From CAYLOC01 sp964385195 (GTDB lineage Bacteria > Actinomycetota > Actinomycetes > Propionibacteriales > Nocardioidaceae): a DNA stretch of 12,400 nt. The translations under genes were made by a program, and so were the position numbers. Within the stretch, counting starts at the first letter, position 1. Each line of letters begins with the position of its first letter. The DNA is taken from positions 1-12,400 of the forward strand of contig CAYLOC010000087.1 in assembly GCA_964385195.1 (NCBI GenBank), in the 5' to 3' direction. The notes under the pieces were generated by a model that had not been told where the DNA came from, searched no databases, and saw only the letters and a list, made by a program, of their open reading frames with translations. Below are positions 6,327 to 12,368 of the stretch, piece after piece.

Positions 6327-7166
6327 GGAGGGGAGGGTGATGGTACGGCGACCACCGAGGCTGGCGGGGCGGTCCCGGTCGTAGGGGTTGATCCGGCGGG
6401 CTACGGCGATCTCCTCGGGATCCAGGTCGGCGACGGCCAGTCCCTCTCCGGAGTCCACCCGCACGACCGGGCGGCCCTGCGGGTCGTAGATCGCCGTACC
6501 GCCGCTGAGCTCGGTCTCGCCGCATCGCCCGGCCAACCCGGCCATCACCACGTAGATCGCGTTGTCGATGGCGCGGGCCGCGTAGTACAGGTCACGACGG
6601 TGCTCGCTGCCAACGACGTACGCCGACGGGCACAGGTAGGCGAGTGCGCCGGCGTCGGTCGCTGCGCGGGCATGCTCGGGGAAGCAGCCGTCGTAGCAGA
6701 TGCCCAGGCCGATGTTCCAGCCGTGCAGGTCCAGCGAGGCGCCGTCGGTACCGGCGGTGAAGATGCCGCGTTCCTCGTCCCACAGGTGTTGCTTGGCGTA
6801 CGCCGTGGTGATGACGCCCGTCGGCGCGACGCTGAGTACGGCGAGCCGACGGGCGGCGTCGTCACGCACCGACGCGCCTACCACGATCGCCGTACCGTGC
6901 GTCGCAGCGGCGTCCGCCAACGGGCCGAGGCGCGGGTCGTCCGGTGTCACATCCACGTGATCCGGTTCGGCGCGGAGGGTGGCCGGGTCGTAGCCGGGGA
7001 GGAACAGTTCAGGGAAGACCGTGAGCCGCGCGCCCGCGGCGGCGGCCTTGCCCGTCCACGCGGCGGCACTGGCGACGTTGGCCACCACGTCTCCCGCAAC
7101 GGAAGCCGCCTGCACCGCGGCCACGCGGAGTGGTTCGGTCACCGGGATCTTCCACGTCTCCTCCAT
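6312..7166 (-). CDS. Nitrilase-superfamily carbon-nitrogen hydrolase (amidohydrolase)
   Basis: A 284-residue cytoplasmic enzyme of the carbon-nitrogen hydrolase superfamily, hydrolysing a non-peptide C-N bond (amide, carbamoyl or nitrile). The catalytic triad is visible: Glu53 in FPELFLPGY, Lys125 in AKQHLWDEERGIF, and nucleophile Cys157 in GICYDGCFPEHAR. Conserved CPSAYVVGSEHRRDLYYAARAIDN and the GGTAIYDPQG segment follow. The short, single-domain form resembles N-carbamoyl amidases and related amidases more than true nitrilases; the substrate cannot be told. The frame is open upstream to 7253, with ATGs at 7178 and 7166. I choose 7166 because TATGGT lies exactly 7 nt upstream (leaderless layout) and the core domain begins about 12 residues later. 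It stands alone between guaB3 and convergent gluD, with its own promoter signal. Confidence 0.85.
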   Translation of the reverse strand: MEETWKIPVTEPLRVAAVQAASVAGDVVANVASAAAWTGKAAAAGARLTVFPELFLPGYDPATLRAEPDHVDVTPDDPRLGPLADAAATHGTAIVVGASVRDDAARRLAVLSVAPTGVITTAYAKQHLWDEERGIFTAGTDGASLDLHGWNIGLGICYDGCFPEHARAATDAGALAYLCPSAYVVGSEHRRDLYYAARAIDNAIYVVMAGLAGRCGETELSGGTAIYDPQGRPVVRVDSGEGLAVADLDPEEIAVARRINPYDRDRPASLGGRRTITLPSTEHR

Positions 7167-7174
7167 CGCCTCCA

Positions 7175-7180
7175 CCATAG
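7175..7180 (-). promoter_or_regulatory. -10 box (TATGGT) before the nitrilase-family gene, leaderless layout
   Basis: On the minus strand TATGGT is followed by GGAGGCG (7 nt) and the ATG at 7166. The hexamer overlaps the alternative ATG at 7178. GGAGG is only 2 nt from the 7166 start, too close for a standard Shine-Dalgarno, so leaderless initiation is favoured. The -35 region is weak. Confidence 0.45.
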
Positions 7181-7264
7181 AGGCCCGCTTCTCGGGTTGG
7201 GGAAGATCTGCACGCCGGAGCAGGTCAAAAGTTCCCCGACCGGGCAGGGCCACCCCGAGTGGTG

Positions 7265-7296
7265 CTGATCCCTGGGTGGGCTGAAACCAGGGTCAG
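7265..7296 (-). terminator. Terminator-like hairpin at the end of guaB3
   Basis: CCCTGG (7270-7275) pairs with CCAGGG (7287-7292) across an 11-base loop. Outer CTGA/TCAG pairs (7265-7268 with 7293-7296) leave T7269 bulged. The outer arm contains the guaB3 stop codon. No T-run follows. It probably separates guaB3 from the downstream hydrolase gene. Confidence 0.5.
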
Positions 7297-8399
7297 GTCG
7301 CGACGACGACCTCGACGCGCTGGAACTCCTTCAAGTCCGTGTAGCCGGTGGTGGCCATCGACCGGCGTAACGCCCCGACGAAGTTCATCGTCCCGTCCGG
7401 CACCAACGACGGGCCGTGCAGGACCTGCTGCAGCGGCGCCACCGTTCCCATGTAGGCCCGCTCTCCCCGCGGCAGCCACGGGTGCCGGGCCTCCGCGCCC
7501 CAGTGGTAGCCGCGCCCCGGCGCCTCCCTTGCCCGCGCCAGCGGCGACCCGACCATAACCGCGTCCGCGCCACACGCGATCGCCTTGGACACGTCGCCGC
7601 TGCGTCCGATCGAGCCGTCGGCGATCACGTGTACGTAGCGCCCGCCGGACTCGTCGAGGTAGTCACGCCTGGCCGCCGCTACGTCGGCGACGGCGGTGGC
7701 CATCGGCACCGCCACCCCGAGCACCTTCCTGGTGGTGTGAGTGGCGCCGCCGCCGAAGCCGACAAGGACACCCGCTGCGCCGGTCCGCATCAGGTGCAGC
7801 GCCGCCTGGTACGTCGCACAGCCGCCGACGATCACCGGCACGTCGAGGTCGTAGATGAACTGTTTGAGGTTCAACGGCTCGGCCTGGCTCGACACATGCT
7901 CGGCCGACACCGTGGTACCGCGGATGACGAACATGTCCACGCCCGCCTCGATCACGGTCTCGGCGTACTCCTTGGTCAGCTGCGGCGTCAGCGCACCCGC
8001 CACGGTGATGTCGCCGTCGCGCATCTGCTTGACCCGCTGCACCATCAGCTCGGGCTTGATCGGCTCGGCGTACAACTGCTGCATGCGCGCCACGGCCTCA
8101 GCCTCGTCCAGGGCCGCGATCTCGGCGTACACCGGCTCGGGGTCCTCATAGCGGGTCCACAGGCCCTCCAGGTCGAGCACGCCGAGGCCACCCGCCTTCC
8201 CGAATGCGAGTGCGGTCTCCGGGGACATCACCGAGTCCATCGGCGCAGCCATGATCGGGTTCTCGAACCGGTAGGCGTCGATCTGCCACGCGACTGAGAC
8301 CTCCTCGGGGTCGCGGGTACGCCGGCTGGGCACGATCGCGATGTCGTCGAACGAGTACGCGCGTCGGCCCGTCTTGGCCTTGCCGATATCGATATCCAT
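7293..8399 (-). CDS. guaB3: GuaB3-family IMP dehydrogenase-related protein
   Basis: A 368-residue TIM-barrel protein of the IMPDH/GMP reductase superfamily, the actinobacterial GuaB3 type that sits directly downstream of guaB. Visible landmarks are RRAYSFDDIAIVPS (12-25), NPIMAAPMDSVMSP (47-60), FVIRGTTVSAEHVS, GGRYVHVIADGSIGRSGDVSKAIACGADAVM, and a C-terminal TDLKEFQRVEV. The tandem CBS domain of IMPDH is missing and replaced by a short helical linker (about 80-130). In the loop where guaB has GPGSICTTR, this protein reads GGGATHTTR (216-224), so His221 stands where the catalytic Cys should be. It is therefore unlikely to be a conventional IMP dehydrogenase; its role (regulatory partner or altered activity) is unknown to me. 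TAATGT sits 6 nt before the ATG, suggesting its own leaderless transcript after the guaB terminator. Confidence 0.9.
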   Translation of the reverse strand: MDIDIGKAKTGRRAYSFDDIAIVPSRRTRDPEEVSVAWQIDAYRFENPIMAAPMDSVMSPETALAFGKAGGLGVLDLEGLWTRYEDPEPVYAEIAALDEAEAVARMQQLYAEPIKPELMVQRVKQMRDGDITVAGALTPQLTKEYAETVIEAGVDMFVIRGTTVSAEHVSSQAEPLNLKQFIYDLDVPVIVGGCATYQAALHLMRTGAAGVLVGFGGGATHTTRKVLGVAVPMATAVADVAAARRDYLDESGGRYVHVIADGSIGRSGDVSKAIACGADAVMVGSPLARAREAPGRGYHWGAEARHPWLPRGERAYMGTVAPLQQVLHGPSLVPDGTMNFVGALRRSMATTGYTDLKEFQRVEVVVAT

Positions 8400-8405
8400 G
8401 CCCCG

Positions 8406-8411
8406 ACATTA
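8406..8411 (-). promoter_or_regulatory. -10 box (TAATGT) of guaB3, leaderless layout
   Basis: Minus-strand TAATGT is followed by CGGGGC and then ATG at 8399. Its first base is the last base of the guaB terminator arm. A weak TTCCGG -35 candidate lies 18 nt upstream. No Shine-Dalgarno is present. Confidence 0.55.
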
Positions 8412-8454
8412 CGTCCTGCACCCTGCGCGCCGGAACGCCCGCCCCGCAGGACGT
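8411..8454 (-). terminator. Terminator-like hairpin between guaB and guaB3
   Basis: Perfect 9-bp arms ACGTCCTGC (8411-8419) and GCAGGACGT (8446-8454) enclose a 26-base GC-rich loop. It lies 9 nt after the guaB stop. No T-run follows, as is common in actinobacteria. Partial read-through into guaB3 is likely. Confidence 0.6.
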
Positions 8455-8462
8455 TGCGTGGG

Positions 8463-9995
8463 TCAGTGCGGGGAGTAGTTCGGCGCCTCGACGGTGAGCT
8501 GGATGTCGTGCGGGTGGCTCTCCTTCAACCCGGCGGAGGTGATCCGTACGAACCGGGCCCGCTCCTGCATCTCGGCGATGGTCGGGGCGCCGACGTAGAA
8601 CATCGCCTGGTGCAGACCGCCGAGGAGCTGATGAGCCACCGCGGACAGCGGGCCGCGGTACGGGACCTGGCCCTCCACGCCCTCGGGGACCAGCTCGTCG
8701 TCGCGGCTGACCTCGGCCTGAAAATAACGGTCCTTGGAGTACGACGAGTGCTTGCCGCGCGACGCCATCGCTGCCAGGGAGCCCATCCCCCGGTAGGACT
8801 TGAACTGCTTGCCGTTGATGAACACCAGGTCCCCCGGACTCTCCTCACACCCCGCCAGCAGCGACCCCAGCATGACGCTGTCGGCACCGGCGGCGATGGC
8901 CTTGGCGATGTCTCCGGAGTACTGCAGGCCGCCGTCGGCGATCACGGGCACACCGGCCGGTCGGCAGGCCTCGGCGGCGGCATCGATCGCGGTGACCTGC
9001 GGGACGCCGACCCCGGCGACCACCCGCGTCGTACAGATCGAGCCCGGCCCGACCCCGACCTTGACCGCGTCCGCACCGGCGTCGACGAACGCCTGTGCGC
9101 CCTCGCGCGTGGCGACGTTGCCACCGATCACCTGCACGTGCCGCGTGGCCGGGTCGGACTTGAGCCGTTGGACCATCTCCAGCATGACCCGGACATGGCC
9201 GTGTGCGGTGTCGGGCACCAGTACGTCGACGCCGGCATCGATCAGGGTGGTGGCGCGTTTCCAGGCATCGCCGAAGTAGCCGATCGCCGCGCCCACGAGG
9301 AGACGCCCGTCGGCGTCCTTCGATGCCTGGGGGAACTGCTCGGACTTGACGAAGTCCTTGACGGTGATCAGGCCGGTGAGGTGGTCACCCTCGTCGACCA
9401 GCGGAAGCTTCTCGACCTTGTGCTTGGCCAGGAGCGCCGCCGCGTCTTCGGGCCGGATCCCGGTGGGGGCGGTAACCAACGGCATGGGCGTCATCACCTG
9501 GCGAACGCGGGTGGTCTCCCACTCTCCACCCGGCACGAAACGGAGGTCACGGTTGGTGATGATGCCGACCAGTGTGTGGTCGCCGTCGACGACCGGTAGC
9601 CCGGAGACCCGGTACTGACCGCAGAGCGCGTCGAGTTCGGACAGCGTCGCCTCCGGGCCGACCGTCACCGGGTGGGTGATCATGCCGGACTCCGACCGCT
9701 TGACCTGGTCGACGTGGGCCGCCTGGTCGTCGATGGAGAGGTTGCGGTGCACCACCCCGATACCACCCTGCCGCGCCATCGCCACCGCCATGCGCGACTC
9801 GGTGACGGTGTCCATCGCCGAGGACAGCAACGGCGTACGGACCGTCAGGTCGCGCGTCAACCGGGTGGTGGTATCGACGTCGTCCGGGGTCAGGTCGCTT
9901 TCGCCCGGGAGCAGCAGTACGTCATCGAAGGTGAGGCCGAGCGACGCGAACTTCGCAGGCACAGCCTCGGGTACGTCGGGGGGTGTCGGCGCCAT
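8463..9995 (-). CDS. guaB: IMP dehydrogenase
   Basis: A 510-residue IMP dehydrogenase that oxidises IMP to XMP with NAD+, the committed step of GTP synthesis. Domain order: N-terminal barrel segment (LTFDDVLLLPGESD, SSAMDTVTE), two CBS domains inserted at about residues 104-222 that typically bind regulatory nucleotides, then the rest of the barrel. Catalytic features: Asp262 in PDTAHGH, GGNVATREGA, the loop GPGSICTTR with nucleophile Cys321, IADGGLQYSGDIAKA with Asp354, and the mobile flap with the Arg-Tyr pair at about 423-424 (SKDRYFQ), followed by PEGVEGQVPYRG. The frame is open to a GTG at 10094 overlapping groEL, but the added residues run through a terminator hairpin. ATG 9995 has TAGCAT 7 nt upstream and gives the normal family N-terminus; ATG 10004 is an alternative. 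Confidence 0.95.
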   Translation of the reverse strand: MAPTPPDVPEAVPAKFASLGLTFDDVLLLPGESDLTPDDVDTTTRLTRDLTVRTPLLSSAMDTVTESRMAVAMARQGGIGVVHRNLSIDDQAAHVDQVKRSESGMITHPVTVGPEATLSELDALCGQYRVSGLPVVDGDHTLVGIITNRDLRFVPGGEWETTRVRQVMTPMPLVTAPTGIRPEDAAALLAKHKVEKLPLVDEGDHLTGLITVKDFVKSEQFPQASKDADGRLLVGAAIGYFGDAWKRATTLIDAGVDVLVPDTAHGHVRVMLEMVQRLKSDPATRHVQVIGGNVATREGAQAFVDAGADAVKVGVGPGSICTTRVVAGVGVPQVTAIDAAAEACRPAGVPVIADGGLQYSGDIAKAIAAGADSVMLGSLLAGCEESPGDLVFINGKQFKSYRGMGSLAAMASRGKHSSYSKDRYFQAEVSRDDELVPEGVEGQVPYRGPLSAVAHQLLGGLHQAMFYVGAPTIAEMQERARFVRITSAGLKESHPHDIQLTVEAPNYSPH

Positions 9996-10002
9996 GGTGT
10001 CC

Positions 10003-10008
10003 ATGCTA
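10003..10008 (-). promoter_or_regulatory. -10 box (TAGCAT) of guaB, leaderless layout
   Basis: Minus-strand TAGCAT is followed by GGACACC (7 nt) and the ATG at 9995. No Shine-Dalgarno precedes that ATG. The box lies just after the groEL terminator hairpin, so guaB has room for its own promoter. The -35 is not recognisable. Confidence 0.5.
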
Positions 10009-10028
10009 CGGGCCGAGGATCCCCCCGC

Positions 10029-10078
10029 ATTCGTCCGACCCAGGCAAGGGGTTGTACTCCTGCCCGGGTCGGACGAAT
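10029..10078 (-). terminator. groEL terminator hairpin sharing arms with the gluB-gluC hairpin
   Basis: Arms ATTCGTCCGACCC (10029-10041) and GGGTCGGACGAAT (10066-10078) are perfect. The stem extends inward by GGCA/TGCC after one A-C mismatch. It begins 12 nt beyond the groEL stop on the minus strand. No T-run follows. The outer 11 bp (ATTCGTCCGAC and its complement) are identical to the hairpin at 4636-4691. Confidence 0.8.
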
Positions 10079-10090
10079 CGTCATGGTGGG

Positions 10091-11713
10091 TCACATGCCG
10101 TGGCTGTGGCCGTGACCGGCCCCTGCGGGCTCCTCCTCTTCCTCCGGCTTGTCGACCACGAGGGTCTCGGTGGTCAGCAGCATGCCTGCGATGGACGCGG
10201 CGTTGGACAGCGCCGACCGCGTCACCTTGACCGGGTCGAGCACGCCCTGCGGCACCAGGTCGCCGTACTCACCGGTCTCGGCGTTGTAGCCGTTGCCGAC
10301 ACCGGCCTCGCGGACCTTGGCCACGACGACGTATCCCTGCACACCGCCGTTCTCGGCGATCCAACGCAGCGGCTCGTCGACCGCGCGGCGCACGATCTCC
10401 GCGCCGACCTTCTGGTCGCCGGACAGGCCCAGCCCGTCCCCGAGCACCGCGGCCGCGTGGACGAGGGCGGTGCCGCCGCCGGCGACGATGCCCTCCTCGA
10501 TGGCCGCGCGGGTGGCGGAGACGGCGTCCTCGATCCGGTGCTTCTTCTCCTTCAGCTCGACCTCGGTGGCCGCGCCGACGGAGATCACGCAGACACCGCC
10601 GGCGAGCTTGGCCAGGCGCTCCTGGAGCTTCTCGCGGTCCCAGTCGGAGTCGGTGGTCTCGATCTCGGACTTGATCTGGTTGACCCGGCCCTGCACCTCG
10701 GCGTTGTCGCCGGCGCCGTCGACGATCGTGGTGTCGTCCTTGGTAACCACGATGCGCCGCGCCTGACCGAGCACCTCCAGGCCCACCTGGTCGAGCTTCA
10801 ACCCGACGTCGGGGGTGACGACCTGACCGCCGGTGAGGGTGGCGATGTCCTGCAGCATGGCCTTACGACGGTCACCGAACGCCGGCGCCTTGACGGCGAC
10901 GGAGGTGAACGTGCCACGGATCTTGTTGACCACCAGCGTGGACAGTGCCTCGCCGTCGACGTCCTCGGCGATGATGAACAGCGGCTTGCCCGCCTGCATC
11001 ACCTTTTCCAGCAACGGCAGCAGGTCGTTCATCGAGGAGATCTTGCCCTGGTTGATCAGGATGTAGGCGTCCTCGAGCACACCTTCCATCCGGTCGGTGT
11101 CGGTGACGAAGTACGGCGAGATGTAGCCCTTGTCGAACTGCATCCCCTCGGTGAAGTCCAGCTCGGTGCCGAGTGTCTGGGACTCCTCGACCGTGATGAC
11201 GCCGTCCTTGCCGACCTTGTCGAAGGCCTGGGCAATGAGCTTGCCGATGTGGCCGTCACGAGCGGAGATGGTCGCCACGTGCGCCATGTCCTCGGTGGAG
11301 TCGACCTCGCGGGCCACTTTCAACAGCTCGTCGTTGACAGCGTCCACGGCGGTGTCGATGCCGCGCTTGAGCTCCATCGGGCTGGCGCCCGCGGCGACTG
11401 CACGGAGGCCCTCGTGGACCATCGCCTGCGCGATCACCGTCGCGGTGGTGGTGCCGTCACCGGCGATGTCGTTGGTCTTGGTGGCGACCTCCTTGGCCAG
11501 CTGGGCGCCGAGGTTCTCAAACGGGGCCTCCAGCTCGACCTCGCGGGCCACGGTCACACCGTCGTTGGTGATGGTGGGGGCTCCCCACTTCTTGTCCAGG
11601 ACGACGTAGCGACCCTTCGGGCCGAGCGTCACCTTGACGGTGTTGGCGAGCTTGTCCACACCGCGCTCGAGCGCGCGACGGGCCTCCTCGTCAAATTCCA
11701 GAATCTTTGGCAT
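10091..11713 (-). CDS. groEL1: 60 kDa chaperonin GroEL, GroEL1 type with His-containing tail
   Basis: A 540-residue chaperonin that forms ring complexes and folds proteins with GroES using ATP. Seen here: N-terminal MPKILEFDEEARRALERGVD, the ATP-binding TLGPKGR (29-35) and GDGTTTAT (85-92, catalytic Asp86), and the family signature AAIEEGIVAGGGTAL. The C-terminus has an acidic run (EEEEEP) followed by GAGHGHSHGM rather than a GGM repeat. Actinobacteria often carry two GroELs: the copy next to groES (GroEL1) has a His-rich tail, while the unlinked GroEL2 is the main chaperonin with GGM repeats. The tail and operon position fit GroEL1, and a second groEL elsewhere is expected. AAGGGG (11718-11723) is a good ribosome binding site. 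It lies 110 nt after groES, with a hairpin between, and shares the CIRCE-controlled promoter. Confidence 0.95.
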   Translation of the reverse strand: MPKILEFDEEARRALERGVDKLANTVKVTLGPKGRYVVLDKKWGAPTITNDGVTVAREVELEAPFENLGAQLAKEVATKTNDIAGDGTTTATVIAQAMVHEGLRAVAAGASPMELKRGIDTAVDAVNDELLKVAREVDSTEDMAHVATISARDGHIGKLIAQAFDKVGKDGVITVEESQTLGTELDFTEGMQFDKGYISPYFVTDTDRMEGVLEDAYILINQGKISSMNDLLPLLEKVMQAGKPLFIIAEDVDGEALSTLVVNKIRGTFTSVAVKAPAFGDRRKAMLQDIATLTGGQVVTPDVGLKLDQVGLEVLGQARRIVVTKDDTTIVDGAGDNAEVQGRVNQIKSEIETTDSDWDREKLQERLAKLAGGVCVISVGAATEVELKEKKHRIEDAVSATRAAIEEGIVAGGGTALVHAAAVLGDGLGLSGDQKVGAEIVRRAVDEPLRWIAENGGVQGYVVVAKVREAGVGNGYNAETGEYGDLVPQGVLDPVKVTRSALSNAASIAGMLLTTETLVVDKPEEEEEPAGAGHGHSHGM

Positions 11714-11772
11714 TGTGCCCCTTGCCTCTCGAGGGTTGTCCTCTTGTGATGGTCGTTAGTGGTGGGTACGGC

Positions 11773-11808
11773 GACGCCCCGGCGCCCGGCTCGGACAACC
11801 GGGGCGTC
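11773..11808 (-). terminator. Intercistronic hairpin between groES and groEL
   Basis: Perfect 10-bp GC arms GACGCCCCGG (11773-11782) and CCGGGGCGTC (11799-11808) enclose a 16-base loop. It lies 15 nt after the groES stop, with no T-run. Probably an attenuator or RNA-processing/stability element that adjusts the groES:groEL ratio. Confidence 0.65.
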
Positions 11809-11823
11809 CCGTGTTGTGTGGTG

Positions 11824-12120
11824 TTACTTGCTGACGGTAGCCAGCACGTCGCGCGCGGAGAGGATGAGGTAGTCCTCGCCACCGTGGCTGATCTCGGTAC
11901 CGCCGTACTTGCTGTAGATCACCGTGTCGCCGACGGCTACGTCGAGCGGGACACGGTTACCGTTGTCGTCGACCCGCCCGGGGCCGACAGCAAGCACCTC
12001 GCCCTGCTGCGGCTTTTCCTTGGCGGTGTCGGGGATAACCAGGCCCGAGGCCGTGGTCTGCTCGGCTTCCAACGCCTGGACGACGATGCGGTCTTCGAGC
12101 GGCTTGATGTTGACTGACAC
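11824..12120 (-). CDS. groES: 10 kDa co-chaperonin GroES
   Basis: A 98-residue co-chaperonin whose heptameric ring caps GroEL. Typical motifs: MSVNIKPLEDRIVVQ at the N-terminus, the mobile loop at about 17-35 with the hydrophobic GLVIP that contacts GroEL, KPQQGEVLAVGPG, VGDTVIYSKYGGTEI, and the C-terminal EDYLILSARDVLA. The length is normal. It starts with GTG at 12120; AAAGGTGAGG upstream (GAGG 8 nt from the GTG) provides the ribosome binding site. It is the first gene of the groES-groEL operon. The leader is about 120 nt if transcription starts near 12243, and it contains only small hairpins (for example GATCG-GGTG-CGATC at 12168-12181). Confidence 0.96.
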   Translation of the reverse strand: MSVNIKPLEDRIVVQALEAEQTTASGLVIPDTAKEKPQQGEVLAVGPGRVDDNGNRVPLDVAVGDTVIYSKYGGTEISHGGEDYLILSARDVLATVSK

Positions 12121-12217
12121 TTGGCTGACCTCACCTTTCAGTGTGATAAGAGAGGTATCTTGAGTTGGATCGGGTGCGATCAGTACACGTCGTCGCGGGT
12201 GCCGTGAACCGTTCGCG

Positions 12218-12244
12218 TTGGCACCCTCGGGTCGAGAGTGCCAA
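12218..12244. promoter_or_regulatory. CIRCE operator (HrcA site), proximal to groES
   Basis: TTGGCACCC, a 9-base spacer, then GAGTGCCAA match the CIRCE inverted repeat (consensus TTAGCACTC-N9-GAGTGCTAA) with the TTGGCACTC-type variant known from actinobacteria. It covers the predicted transcription start (about 12243), so HrcA bound here would block initiation of groES-groEL1. Confidence 0.88.
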
Positions 12245-12249
12245 CTCCG

Positions 12250-12278
12250 AATCTAGACCGTGATTAGCACTCGGTCAA
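12250..12278 (-). promoter_or_regulatory. Main sigma-factor promoter of groES-groEL1
   Basis: On the minus strand TTGACC (12278-12273) and TAGATT (12255-12250) are separated by exactly 17 bp, close to the vegetative sigma consensus. Predicted initiation is near 12243. The -35 overlaps the distal CIRCE and the start site falls in the proximal CIRCE. Confidence 0.82.
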
Positions 12279-12290
12279 GCCGAGTGCCAG
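12264..12290. promoter_or_regulatory. CIRCE operator (HrcA site), distal
   Basis: TTAGCACTC, nine bases, then GAGTGCCAG: one perfect half and one half with two mismatches to the CIRCE consensus. It overlaps the -35 box of the groES promoter. Paired with the site at 12218-12244, 46 bp away centre to centre, it makes a dual-operator promoter. Confidence 0.9.
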
Positions 12291-12330
12291 CCCCTTTCGG
12301 TTCCGATCACCCTGTTCCCCCCGCTGCGCT

Positions 12331-12368
12331 TGCCTTGTAGACGGGGCAAACGCGCCGTTTACAAGGCA
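12331..12368. repeat. Structured inverted repeat at the window edge
   Basis: TGCCTTGTAGACGG (12331-12344) pairs with CCGTTTACAAGGCA (12355-12368): 14 bp with one G-T pair in plus-strand RNA, which becomes A-C in minus-strand RNA. The loop GGCAAACG (12345-12352) is complementary to CGTTTGCC at 12389-12396. A 12-bp palindrome GGCAGATCTGCC (12365-12376) overlaps the right arm. It may be a terminator for a plus-strand gene or a convergent-type structure upstream of the gro promoter. No coding region is seen from 12291 to 12400. Confidence 0.6.

Noticed and set aside
7167..7253. Longer nitrilase-family start at 7253
   Set aside because: The extra residues precede the conserved beta-strand start by about 40 residues, and no start signal was found there. 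7166 (or 7178) is better supported.
9996..10094. Upstream GTG start of guaB at 10094 overlapping the groEL stop (GTGA)
   Set aside because: It would translate through the groEL terminator hairpin and add 33 residues not expected in IMP dehydrogenase. ATG 9995 fits the family and the -10 spacing.
9983..11749. A 588-codon plus-strand frame antisense to groEL
   Set aside because: Asp/Gly/Leu/His-rich composition with no motif; it mirrors groEL third-position GC bias.
12121..12217. Possible RNA thermometer or riboswitch in the groES leader
   Set aside because: Only 4-5 bp hairpins were found and no known motif; the promoter's CIRCE sites already explain heat control.
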